From NCBI RefSeq assembly GCF_036370855.1, contig NC_088098.1, forward strand, positions 138,590,721 to 138,654,720: 64,000 nt of DNA, given 5' to 3'. The translations under genes and the position numbers were made by a program. Positions 1-21,862 of this stretch are shown here, piece by piece (within the stretch, counting starts at the first letter, position 1; each line of letters opens with the position of its first letter). The DNA comes from Dromaius novaehollandiae. Lineage: Eukaryota > Chordata > Aves > Casuariiformes > Dromaiidae. The notes beneath the pieces are model-generated. The model had not been told where the DNA came from and ran no database searches. It saw only the letters and a program-made list of their open reading frames with translations.

Positions 1-788
1 TTCCAAGAATCATGCCAAAGAAACCAAAAGATCTATCCTGTTGACTGGACTCTTGTCAGTCATCCACATACAGAAACAGTGAGATCATTCTCTCCAGCCT
101 TTGAAGAGCAACTGCAGAGAACAACGAAAATGCCAAGCTGCCAACCTAAACATTTCGGATAAGACTACATTAGTGAAAATTAAAAATAGCAACTCCTAGC
201 AGACCTTTTAGGAAAACAGTCCTGCAAGACTCAACAGTGGAATTCTTGGTGGGTCTTAGGGACAAATATCCACTCTCAGCAAGGCCAGCCCAGATCCCAG
301 AATCAATTCTTGATCCAGCTTCTAAAAAAGATGCCATAACATGCTTATAATATTTTGGACATGCTCTCATTTTAGTGAGCAACTGAAACCCATGGTATTA
401 TGATTAGGAATATGCTCCTCATTCAAATACACGGGCACTTTGTGATCGAGTAAACAAAAGAAAAAGTAGCAGCGCACATGGTACAGTTCCCAAGAGATAG
501 TTTTTGGCAAAGCAATCAAACCTTAGTCAAGGAGAGGAGACGTGCAGATTCCACACACCAAAGGAGGCAGAATGAAAACCTACTGAAATAACCTATAGCT
601 TCTCATTGTGCTCAGGCACTCATGGGCTAAGAAGCATTTAAACATGCCAAACACTTGAAAGGAACTAAAATAGCAGTTACCTCTCTATCCACTCAGTGAT
701 GCAAAGGTTAAGTCTTGGTCTGAAATAAGGAACATATATTCACTGCACAAGTAGAATTCCTTCCTTGCAAAAGTGTTTTAAAGCATTA

Positions 789-988
789 GAGCTAGGAGAA
801 AGTAAGGAATTTCGAGCTAGGAGAAAGTAAGGAATTTCGAGCTAGGAGAAAGTAAGGAATTTCGAGCTAGGAGAAAGTAAGGAATTTCGAGCTAGGAGAA
901 AGTAAGGAATTTCGAGCTAGGAGAAAGTAAGGAATTTCGAGCTAGGAGAAAGTAAGGAATTTCGAGCTAGGAGAAAGTAAGGAATTTC
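789..988. repeat. Perfect 25-bp minisatellite, 8 copies
   Basis: Eight head-to-tail copies of a 25-bp unit, beginning gagctaggagaaag and ending ggaatttc. I see no differences between copies. Perfect identity points to recent expansion or to an assembly or length-polymorphic site. It lies in the probable last intron of MSL3. Confidence 0.97.
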
Positions 989-3091
989 TTTTAAACCTGT
1001 ATATGACTATCAATCTCAGAACCTTGATTCTGTCATATTTAAGCCCCAATTCAGTAAAGTTTTCTAGTATATCATAACTGTGTACTGCACAGGTAGGCTT
1101 TGTCAACTAACAGGTTAATCCCAAAATTAAGAGAGGCAAACAGAAAAGTGCTGTTTAATATGAGAAGAAAGAGCAGTAGTATCAGGTTCCTTGTGAGCTT
1201 TCAAATGGTCATTTTTAACAATTTTGCAACATGACAGCTGATTAAGTCAGAATAAGCTGAAATTCAGTAGCAAACACATTTACGTAAAGATGCTTCCTGC
1301 TACTCCACTCACCATGCAGAATGTTCCACCTCCTCATTCTCAGAAAGTCACTAATAACCTCTCATTAATTGCATATTAGCACAGACTAGTGGTCATAATT
1401 CACCACTGCAATTAGGTGTAATAAAATTACCACACTCAAAAATGTTAAGCTATTGAAACCAGAGGATCTATTTCTTAAGGCTACTTCAAACAACTTGTCA
1501 TCTTTTTAATCCACATTTTATCATCACAGCCTTCTGTATTTTGGTCACATACTGATCTGGTTCCCTCCCAAGAAAAATACACAATGCAGCGTTAAAACAC
1601 TTTTCGACCCATGGAGCAGACTGGCACAATAGATACAAGCAGGTTATAAAATACCAGAAATAAAACTTCTCAGAATCAGAATGAAAGAACCAACTTATAG
1701 GTATACTCAGTTGGAAATGTTAGTGGGTTTTAACAAAACACAAGTCTTTGACCATTAAGAATGTACTTTTCTGTGATCTGAAAAGCTACATGTTGGCCAC
1801 ACCAGGATAAGTGTACTAGAAATTTCTAAAAGCAACATTTTAGGAACACAACTGATCATTTTTTCCATTCTTCTCTATTCCAGAATAAAGAAATAGCTAT
1901 GACTTTCTGAAGGGCTGTAAAGTGGGGTATGGTTTTTTTTCCTCCTTTTTTTAAATATATGCAGGCTATGTTAACCAAAATTACCTCATTGAAGATTGAC
2001 CTAAGAATCATAAACAGATTATGTAATAACCCTAAGTATCTCTTATTGGTCAACAGTCCTGAGAAGTGACTTCCTTAACCCTGAGAGAGTTTTCCCAGTT
2101 AAGGTTATGTTCAAATCAATGGAAAAAGGAAAACAAGAAGTGACACTTTCTTACCGATCACGTCCCATTACAGAAACAGCATCTGGAGACATGCTAAATG
2201 CCTCACAGTACAAAGTAGTAATATATAATATAGCACATACAGCATTTTATTAGAAATATGGCTGAAATTACGCAATTGGTTAAAAGGCAATACTTGCTCT
2301 ACACCAAAAACTAGTAACTGGAAGGAAGATTTAATCAGGTGCCTTTAGTTAGTAAAAATTACTGGTTGAAAGACACTGACCAAGAATAGCTATTGTGCCA
2401 ACTTCCACTGCTTGCTCCTGAAGACTAAATTCAAACTGTAAGTCAGATTCAGTGAAACCAAATGGCAAGTTGGCCACTAAATTCCATTTCAGACTATTAT
2501 TTTTCTACTGGTGTTCTGAATTATTTCAGAACTAAACAATTCGTTTTAAGTGAAGACTAAGAGTTTTGTAAGTTGAAAAAATAATTGTTTAGTTCTGCAA
2601 ATTCTGTAATAAAAATTTCTTCATAAAAAGACTGACTTCTTTTTGTTTTCCCTATGAAGATATTCTTATTATGCACACTTGTAGAATGCTGCACTAGGCA
2701 CAAATGGTAAAGCTTTAATTTAATATGAAAGTCAAAGATGTATTTCACATGCCTCAAAAAAATATGCTGTCTGGAAATTTGAGATCAATCATGTCTTGCA
2801 GCAATCTGAGTCATGACTGAAGAATATTACCCAAAGTGAATTTAATGCATCTATCAAGTACTGAGTAAACTCAATAAAACAAGCTTCCAGACAAAGTGGT
2901 ATATTAAATAAGTCTCAGTTTCTCAGCCCACAAGAGACTAATAGTGCAAATGTTAAATGAAACTGTAAAATTTAAGCTGTATAATCATAAGTCCAAGTTC
3001 AAAATTAGATCAGTATCTCTGCCAAAACTAAATCAGCTATGTGTACCACATCAAAGTTTTATTTTAAAAAAGATAAACTGCTTATGCTTGG

Positions 3092-3111
3092 TCTATTCTA
3101 GCTAGAATAGA
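3092..3111. repeat. Perfect 20-bp palindrome
   Basis: TCTATTCTAG is followed directly by its exact reverse complement, with no spacer. It lies in MSL3 intron sequence. It may be chance or the relic of an inverted-repeat element. Confidence 0.8.
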
Positions 3112-4529
3112 AAGACGATTCAGAAACAGTGTTATTAATGTGAATAGAGAGCTTCAATCCCTTTTTTGCTATTAGAAAGAAAAAATACATGTATACAGAG
3201 AGAGAGAAAAAGGACTTCAGCTTGTCACTCCAAACTGCATAATTTCCTTCAGCGAGTTACTCTCAATAAACTGTCTGCTATTTAATGCATACAGACTGTG
3301 TAAGACAGTTCTTACCTTTCAAAGGTAAGTCAGAACAGAACTGAGGATAGAAGATTTCTTAATAAACACCCACTAATTCTTTCATTCCCAAAAAGGAGAA
3401 GAGAATGCAAAATTTGTGAGGAAAAAACTAGTGCAAAATGTCACCCCAGCCTCAAATTCTCTTGTGATAAGAAACAGAGTATAGAAGTATTTCTGTGATG
3501 AAGTCTGAACAAGTTTCTAGAAAATGTAGTTGTCTGAGCACTTTCAATAGCATATGGAACAGAGAAAGAAAAATCCAAATGAAAGATGTCCTAAAATCCT
3601 GAATAGTAGTTGAATAAAAATATATTAAGTTGCATTGGTTTCTGTGTCCACTATTTAAATATGCAGTACCGTATCTGGTAAGGAAACTAGTCTACAAAGA
3701 ATATTTGTGACAAAGCTACAGAAGACTGAATGCTTTCCACAGTAGTAACTGTAAATGAGAAGCCTCTTGAAAAAGCTGCCCGATCTGACAACAAGCTCTG
3801 ACAAAACTACAGAAATTATGACTTCAGCCTAGAAAATAAACCCTAAAAACAGCATCAGCAAAACAAACACGACATTGGCTTAAAGCACTTGAAGGAAAAA
3901 AGAAAAAAAAAAACACAGCCCTCAAAAAATTTTTGTTTAAAACTCAGCAGCAACCAGATGCAATAAGATTAAAGACTCCTAATCAAAGAGCAGAGAGTGT
4001 GTCAAGACTTCATTGCATTTTGAGATGCAATACTGATGTGCCATTGCTTGTCTGCTCTAACTTCAACAGTTGGATAAAAGACAATAGCTGTGTGTATAAT
4101 AGCAATTAGTACAGCGCAAGAGGAATTGATCTATACACAAAAACCATTGTACCAGCTACACAATATCCACACTATACTTGCTGGGGGCAGGGAGAGGGTA
4201 TTAGTTCTGGTTTAGTTCTAGTCTGGTCTTAAGGACTGAATGTCTCTTAGCACTGGAGCACTTTTCCAGTTAAGTGTTACTCAAAAGAAATCCCACTCAC
4301 ATACTCTGAGTCCACTCTGCAAGATAAGGCAAAGCATGGGAACTAGTGGGAGATTTGCTTCAAAAGCTCAGTTCTATCTGACCTAACATGCCGATGTTGA
4401 GACACTCACCGACTTTTGATTTCCATTTATAGATGAATACATATTTCAACAAGATAGACAGATGGAAACATAAGACCAATACAAATACTATCAGTAAGAA
4501 CTTTAGTTTGATCATTTCCCTACTTGTAT

Positions 4530-4546
4530 GGGGGGGGGGGGGGGGG
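4530..4546 (+). repeat. Run of 17 G with flanking G tract
   Basis: Seventeen consecutive G, then TGA and six more G. On the transcribed MSL3 RNA (minus strand) this reads as poly-C; the G-rich strand could form a quadruplex. Homopolymer length may be inaccurate. Confidence 0.85.
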
Positions 4547-5721
4547 TGAGGGGGGAGAAGAAGCCATGTTTCCTCCTATCCCTCTCCACTTCAACCCATC
4601 CGAAACTGGGTATAAAGAAACTGCATTTGAGGCAGTCAAGAGTTAAGACATGCTCTGACCAACGCAAAAGAACCTGAAAGGGCAAGAGAGGTCTGATAAA
4701 TAACTGATTGATCCACAGTGACTTAAGCATCCTAAATAACATTCACTCCAAGCAAAAATAACCAGTTTCTGGTTTTCAACAGTAAGTGCTAATGCTGTCA
4801 CACTTAACTGACAAGAACATTTTGAATATTAATGGTCTGACAAAATAGAAACAAAGAAAATTAATGAGTAAAATGTAAAAATGACATGCTTCAAGAGGAA
4901 ATTTGTTTTGCGGAAACCTTAAACATTTGAGACTTACTTTCTATAAACTGTTACAGCAGTTTAAAGTTTTCATCCGTCGCTCTCGATTTCTAACAGGGAT
5001 AGTGCCACACGATTCTTCAGTACATTACTACTATGATTTGACCAAAACTAATAGAATTTGCACATTTGTTCCAGATCTATACCAATTACAACATTGCTTT
5101 TCTAGAAGTTTTTCTTGGCAAACTTACTTTCGGCTATGTTGACACTACACAATACAACACCATGTTAACTATTTGAACTAGCACTGCAATGTCATACAGG
5201 GATACTAAAGCAGAGTACCTGAATAACAAAAGCTGATCCTGGTTCAAACATGACTGTACTGCTTCCAGCTGTAGCACTAGTGTGGTCAGAAATAATTTGG
5301 GTGTCTCTACAAGTCACTGTAAGAGAGTAGCCCTTTGGTTTAAAGCTTAACTAGGACAACTTACAATTTTTCTTTATAAAACTAACACCATTAACAAAAG
5401 GCTCTAAAAAACAAGTTTTTTCCTCCACTAATATCCGTGCAACATCAATACTCTCAGATTCTGCTCTCAAAAATAACAGTGCAGTTTAAATTTCTATAAA
5501 ATATGCTGCTTAGCCAAGTCAGACATGCCATTCTAACAGGGTGCAGCTTCCTTTCAATTTGAATTACACAAGCAGCCTATTCTTAACATTTTATCTTACT
5601 AGCTTTATCATATTCTTGTAGTTATATAAAATGAATATCTTACTAAAAAATCCCATGCCATTCCAGAACACAGAACTATGTAACAATGCAATCACTGCTG
5701 TGGTAGATTGTGTCAAATTAC

Positions 5722-16283
<10,562 letters not shown>

Positions 16284-16287
<4 letters not shown>

Positions 16288-16298
16288 TTGTTCATCAT
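16284..16298 (-). other. Four-codon upstream ORF overlapping the MSL3 start
   Basis: On the minus strand ATG ATG AAC AAA TGA lies immediately before the MSL3 start. Its stop codon shares two bases with the MSL3 ATG in an ATGA arrangement. Its first ATG has G at -3, a better context than the main start. If it lies in the 5' UTR it would favour termination-reinitiation or leaky scanning to M1 or M6 (inference). Confidence 0.6.
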
Positions 16299-17189
16299 GG
16301 CGCAAAGGAGAGAAGCCCCGCCCCCCGGTGGGCGGGGCCGGGGCCGGCTGCGCCCCGCCCCTCGCTGCTCGCCGCTTCTCAAGCGGCGGCCGGAGGAGAC
16401 GGTGCTGGGGCCGGGAGGAGCGGGTTCGCCGGGGCCGGGCGCGGCGGGAGCTCCCTGCCGTCCACAGCCGGTGCGGAGCGGGGAGGCGCCGAGCCGCCGC
16501 CGAGCCTCGCCGCCCCCCTGTAGCCGCCCTGTCGCTGCCAGTCATGCGGGGTGCGTGGCCCCGGAGCGGGCGAGGGGAAATGTCCTCCCGGCGGGAGGCG
16601 GCGCTGCCTCCCCGCCTCGAGCAGCCGCCCTCAAGGGCCGCGGCGCGGTGCTGGGGGAGCGGGATGCACCGGAGAGGCCCGGCTTTGCGGGCCGTCCTGG
16701 CGAGCCCGGGCTTGGGCAGGCGGTGAGCTGTGCTGCGTGGCCGGATTTCTTCCTGCGGAGCGGTGTTCAGAAGAGCTTCAGTGCACCTGCGAGATCCTTT
16801 TGTCTGCTGCGGCTTGGCCTGAGCACTACCACGCTGGTCCCATTTGTCTATTGCAACCTTCCTCAAAGTGTGCTTTCCTCTCTGTTGTCCTTTCAGGTTT
16901 CCTACAGGAAAATAAACTAGAAATAAGTACGATGTTGGACTAGAAACTCAATTTCCTAGAGTTTGATTTGTTTCCAATGTTCAATTTCAAATACAGTGTC
17001 TTGAACAAGATGCACATAGTGGAAATAATCTGCATTTGTCCAGCACATATGCTTTGTGCTAACTGATGCTCAAAAGGGAACTGGGATTCAGTCATGAGAC
17101 TACTGCAATTCCCGCACGCTGTTACTGGATGCTCCCTCAGGCCATTACAGTTTTGATACCAATTCTGCATTTCTTACGCAAGACCATAA

Positions 17190-17240
17190 CAGAGCCAGGA
17201 GACCTGGGCTTTGCCAGCCTTCTACAACAACCAGTTAATC
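17190..17240 (+). repeat. Possible MIR-like SINE relic
   Basis: The segment around GAGCCAGGAGACCTGGGCTT resembles the tRNA-related core of MIR elements. It is short and diverged. The assignment is from memory of the family consensus only. Confidence 0.35.
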
Positions 17241-17810
17241 TGTGATTATTTAGCATTTCTGAAGTTGCTCCTCTGTTAAAGGTGTTCGGGAGGTAGATGG
17301 CCATAAACAGAAAGAGGCAACTGAGCCTCTGATGCAACTGAGCATATGCTGGTCCAGCCGCTCACTGTCTGATGCTAATGCATAGAGAGGTTTAAGGCTT
17401 TCCTTCCAGTGTCCAAGACTGGCAACAAAGCTGGAAATTGGCAGCAATATCTTGGGAAAAGATAGGAAACTAGTGTCATACTTAGGAGGTTTCTGAAGGA
17501 AAAAGAGGGGATAGATGTCCAGGGAACAAGATTCAGAGAGTATACTTGAGGCCTGATGATAGGTTGTATTGAGTCCTAAATTGGTTTTGATCCAGAACTT
17601 AGTATTTTTCATAGCAGGGGGTGGGAAAAAATGGGAACTTGCTGGTAAGATGGGGTAGACTGAGAGAGGCCACTTAAACTTACAGAAGACAGGAAGCGTG
17701 AGAAAACCAAGGGAGGGTTCTCTACATAGTTTAGAGCTCACTACTGCTTAGGTCAAAACAGGCCCCAAGAATGAATGGGTCAATTGCAGAAAATCCTACT
17801 GAAGCTCCTT

Positions 17811-17862
17811 TAAAAAAAAAAAAGAAAGAAAGAAAAAAGAAAAAAAGAAAGAAAGAAAACAA
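17811..17862. repeat. A-rich / (GAAA)n tract
   Basis: A homopolymer A run followed by GAAA-type repeats. Confidence 0.9.
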
Positions 17863-19189
17863 AATGGTTCTGGACACCTGCAGAACATCAGCAGATTGCA
17901 AGGCTCTATCATTTTAAAAGAAAAAAAAAAAGCAGAACAACAAACTTGTGCTTGTGTCCCTCTCTCCAAACTGAGGTGCCAAGGGCTCACACCAGATGAT
18001 GCTCCAATCATTTCTGCCCTAAAAGCCTCATGTTTCCATGCTATCTCAAAGATTTGCCCCTCCATCCCTCCTCACGGGTTTCCATTTTCAGACTCTTTGC
18101 TTCTTGTTCCTCTTGCCTTAGCCTCTCCTAGTTAGCCCCAGTCCAGTTCCCATCCAGACTCTACTCCTCCAGCCTTATGCCTCAAATTTTTCTCACTCAG
18201 GTTTTCTAATGCCTATATACAGTTCTGTGCCATAGGCACTTAAGATCCAATTTTTGCCCTTTCTCCCTTTTCCCTGCCCCCAGATTTGGAAAAATGCACA
18301 TGTGCATATGCTCTTATCTCTCTTAGCCACCTTCCTATAGATCATCCTTGCCAGCAGCTACCCCACCGTGCCAGATCTCTCTGCAAGGCTTTTAAAAACC
18401 TGTACATGAGCTGCACTTAACTGAAATGCACCCAGATGGAGCTCTGAGAGCAGAAAGATAAGTGCATTCAGGAAAAAAAGGCCCTGTGGTAGTGTTACCC
18501 AGGAAATGCCTAGATCTACCAGAAAATTAAATATGGAGTATCCATTTTCAAAGGTACCACATTCTCCATAATGAGGATTGCCAAATGGCTGAGCACAATA
18601 ACAAGAGCAATGGTCATCTGGAAAATGATTGCAATGCATGTTTATGTACACACCGTATGTGCAATGTCTGTGATGTATTTGTCATATATAGCATATAAAC
18701 AAAAGGTCCAATGCAAGATGTATCAGATTTATCGGAGCTTGAAGAATAAAATTCTTCACTTTTATCCAGCAAACTCATTAAAAACAAAAACAACAACAAC
18801 AAAGGAAAGACTACAGGGCTCTACAAGGCTTGCCTTCTTTGGGTTCAACGTCCAAAATGCTGAGGAAAGAGAAGAGGGGTGAGGGCTGGGAAAATCCAGT
18901 AAAGCAGTAATCGTTTAACTTCTCTAAAAAATGGGATGAGCTGACCCTCCACATATTTTGAAGAGATTCCCAGGACATTGTACCACTTCCAGGAAAGAAA
19001 TACGATTATGAAGTTCCTTTGGGAAATGAAGTGGCCTGGGAGAGGAAACCCAAAATCACTGTCAAGCGATTGCAGCCAAAGGGCAACCCGCTGGATCATG
19101 AAGGCTAGGGTTTTTTTGGAGGAAGTATTTCAACTGTCAGGCTCACTGTAGGCTCAAAAGACATATTTACAGAGAGCCCGGCAGTCAGG

Positions 19190-19500
19190 TCATGTTTACT
19201 GATACAACAAAACCCCCAGGGTTTGTTCAGCGGAAACGGAGCGGGCTGGCCCCCCCTGCCACCACCACCACCACCACTGCCGCCACCGCACAAAATGGAG
19301 GCGGTGTGGGGCTGCCCCACTTGCCCCTGCACGGGGGCGCAAGGCATGCTGGGAGCTGTAGTCCTACCGCAGGGAGCTGTGGGGCCCCCTCGGCCAGGGG
19401 GGCCTGGAAAGTCCTCAGGAGGAGAAACGTTTGGGGTGGGGTTTTTTGACTTGTCCCTTTGTGCACAATGCCAAAATGTGCACAAGATGGCAAAAATCAG
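19190..19500. promoter_or_regulatory. Small GC-rich element with ZNF143/THAP11-like and YY1-like motifs
   Basis: An isolated GC-rich segment in AT-rich surroundings. At 19344-19363 it carries GCATGCTGGGAGCTGTAGTC, whose reverse complement fits the ACTACA-N-N-TCCCAGCATGC sequence known for ZNF143/THAP11 binding. YY1-like sequences occur at 19290-19304 (CAAAATGGAGGCGG) and 19482-19491 (ACAAGATGGC). A (CCA)n tract lies at about 19260-19277. This combination is typical of small CpG promoters or architectural sites. No coding gene starts here that I can support. Confidence 0.55.
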
Positions 19501-20699
19501 TTCTCATCTGTACTAATGCTCATACACTTCTAATTTCTTAATTGTTTTCATTATTACGCTGTGTTTAGCCTTAATTTTAGCTACCGTGTCTGCTGCTATT
19601 AGGCATCTAGTTATATTGGCAACTGCTTCTTTTCCACACCTGCAGGAAAAAAAAAAGTGACAGCATCTTAGAGTACGTCTTAATTACGTAGATGCATTTG
19701 TGGTGTGAAAATCATACAGATTGCTGTTCGGTCGATCAGCACCAAAAGAAGAAAATAATCAGGTTTGTTCAGGTTTCCACTAAAGAGTTTTCAGAGATAC
19801 TGCTGTTCAAGCTGGTTGTTAAAAATACAGTTGAAGACTTCTACATCTAGAACACAAAATTGCAAAAGTGTATTTCTAGAAGCAAAAGTAGAGAAACATA
19901 TTGCATGAAGTTAATATTAAAATATGCACTAATTATAGGTTGGTCTGAATCTTTTTAAATTGAAGAATATAACTGAAAATATCTCTAAGAAAAAATAAAG
20001 GACTCTCTCTCAAACCCTTTCAGGTCACCAGCCAAAATAAACATGCAGGACACATGTTGGCTCAGAGGTTCACTCCCTATTTCATCTTTTTTTTTTTTTT
20101 TTTCTGTTCTGGAGGAAGGAGTACCATACAGAACATGAGCGAGCACTACAAATGTGAATCCATCTTGAAAAAAGTCTAGAGGGAGCTTTTCCCACAGGAT
20201 CCCCATTGATGGATGCAGTGATCAAAGACACAGTCTTCTGCTGTGTTTGAGGAAAACAGATTTTGTATTTAATAAATAAACAGCTTTGCCTCCAGGAAGG
20301 ACCAGTTCCAACAAAAGGTTCTCCTAAAGTGAGCAAACAACATTATCCTTAGTATTGGCTAACTGCTTGGATCAAAAAGAAACAAGACATTTAGCTGAAG
20401 TCTAATATAGGTAGATATTTTTACTGTTAAGCAAACTTTTAATATCCTGTAGACATACCCAGTTAGTTTGACATATGCATAGTTGCATTAGTTGTCACTC
20501 TTTTAATTTTCCCTGATTTTCATTATTTTGCCTGGGATTCATGTTAGGCTGGGAGTTATGTGGTTACCTGCATCATTTTAACTGGTCCAGTATCTAGCCC
20601 CCATACACTGAATGGGGGGGCACATTACTTGAGGGCAGTAGCAGTGACTGGCACACCTGGCAGTGTTCGTACGAACTCCAGCATCCACAGTGTTAATAG
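19500..20699. other. Intergenic stretch with no gene seen
   Basis: AT-rich sequence with a T-run near 20086-20103. Nothing else is supported. Confidence 0.6.
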
Positions 20700-20704
20700 G
20701 CTTC
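20700..20704. repeat. Left target-site duplication GCTTC
   Basis: It is identical to 21858-21862 and directly abuts the TG end of the LTR. Confidence 0.85.
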
Positions 20705-21376
20705 TGTGGCGGACAGATGAATGAATTTTTTGCCTTAAACATTTCTTGGTGCATGGGGTGCAGGCAGGCCATAACCCCGAACAAGCCATCTGTCCCTGGC
20801 GGAAACAGGACTGGGCTGCTGCGACCCCTGAGATGGTCTCCCTGCGACCACCCGGAACACACCGAGCCTGCACTGAACGAGACCACAGTCGGGCAGAGAC
20901 TTTGGGATCCGTTTTTAGCACAACTTCTATAAAACTTGCTTGGCATGAGTGGCTAAATTTGCTGAAGCCTTAGGCCGCACTCCCTAGTTTGGTGAGAAAG
21001 GGCCCCAGAGCTGGTGCAGGCGGGAACGATAAGGGAGTTACCAGCAATTTGCATTCCTGTGCACTGCTGAAACAGTGCTAATTGCTGGAGTTACCACCTC
21101 TTTGTCAAGACCTTGAGAGATGATGGTGGGACCCGAGGAAGGAAGACACACCTATAGGATGGAAGACACACCTGTCGGCAGAAACTGCAACAGAAAAGAT
21201 AAGGGAGAAAAGAAACAGCCTGCCTAGGAATAACGATGAGATCCAATAAGGAGCAGGAGACCCCAGACTCAAAAATTACTATTGGTCTGAACTACCACGT
21301 GGGGGGGTGGGAAACTTAATTTGGAAAAGCTATAATTGCCCAGGGATCTCTTTGTTCAGGGTCCCTCTTTGGAGGT

Positions 21377-21463
21377 ACCCAGCTCGAGCTGTAACCACTG
21401 CACGCGTGTCATTCCGAGCTAACCTAGGGTCGGACCCAACTCGAGTTGTAATTACTGCACGCG
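21377..21463 (+). repeat. Diverged 30-bp duplication inside the LTR
   Basis: Units at 21377-21406 and 21434-21463, offset 57 bp, share ACCCA-CTCGAG-TGTAA-ACTGCACGCG. They differ at 4 of 30 positions, all transitions. Repeated enhancer-like units are common in retroviral U3 regions. Confidence 0.75.
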
Positions 21464-21587
21464 CACCACCAAAACTTACACCCAGGGTGAAGAGGACCCA
21501 CCTACCACCAGACGGGAGCCCCCCCACTGCCGAGACTCCCAAAGGAAGAGGACCAGCAGGACGCTGCTGGATCCACGGGTGGTGATA

Positions 21588-21589
<2 letters not shown>

Positions 21590-21626
<37 letters not shown>
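21590..21626 (+). repeat. (TC)n microsatellite within the LTR
   Basis: An uninterrupted CT dinucleotide run, followed by a short pyrimidine tract. Confidence 0.95.
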
Positions 21627-21631
<5 letters not shown>

Positions 21632-21857
21632 CCTCTCTTTTGTTGAATGTTGGTAAGATCTGTTTTGTCTAGCTAGTTGCAGTATTCGCCATTGAATTAT
21701 CCTATTTGACCACATGCCTTATCTTTGTGTTAATAAATCTTAAAACCGGTTGGCTGGTGTCGTTTCACCTTAATTCAGTCCAAGGGCATCACGAACTTGG
21801 TCGTTTGGCCCCAAGGGGAGGGAGGTCGTCCTGAACGACTCCTTTCGGGCCGCGACA

Positions 21858-21862
21858 GCTTC
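21858..21862. repeat. Right target-site duplication GCTTC
   Basis: It directly abuts the CA end of the LTR and matches 20700-20704. Confidence 0.85.

Larger units (their letters stand above)
1..5721 (-). other. Probable MSL3 intron 12 (partial), no exon found
   Basis: AT-rich sequence after the exon 12 donor. I looked on the minus strand for codons of the conserved MSL3 tail (a Tyr-His-Asp-Asp-Phe-Phe-Pro-Glu-type motif) and did not find them. It contains a 25-bp minisatellite (789-988), a run of 17 G (4530-4546) and a 20-bp palindrome (3092-3111). Short open frames look random. Confidence 0.65.
16750..19190. other. Intergenic stretch upstream of MSL3
   Basis: No supported gene. It contains a MIR-like fragment near 17190-17240 and an A-rich/GAAA low-complexity tract at 17811-17860. 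The 163-codon minus-strand frame at 17250-17741 has no recognised family and no promoter or splice context. Confidence 0.6.
20705..21857. mobile_element. Solo LTR of an endogenous retrovirus (ERVL-like)
   Basis: A 1,153-bp element starting TGTGGC and ending GCGACA, so it has TG...CA termini with short imperfect inverted ends. The 5-bp direct repeat GCTTC occurs immediately before (20700-20704) and after (21858-21862), which is a target-site duplication. A TATAAAA at 20928-20934 and an AATAAA at 21732-21737, both in plus sense, fit an LTR promoter and poly(A) signal. No gag, pol or env sequence flanks it, so it is a solo LTR left by recombination. A 5-bp duplication is most typical of ERVL-type elements; subfamily not assigned. 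The LTR contains a (TC)n tract and a diverged internal duplication. Confidence 0.88.

Noticed and set aside
17250-17741. Minus-strand frame of 163 codons
   Set aside because: Composition is random-like and no known motif was seen.
20578-20973. Several 75-120 codon frames on both strands
   Set aside because: They lie in or across the solo LTR, which is noncoding; no retroviral protein motif is present.
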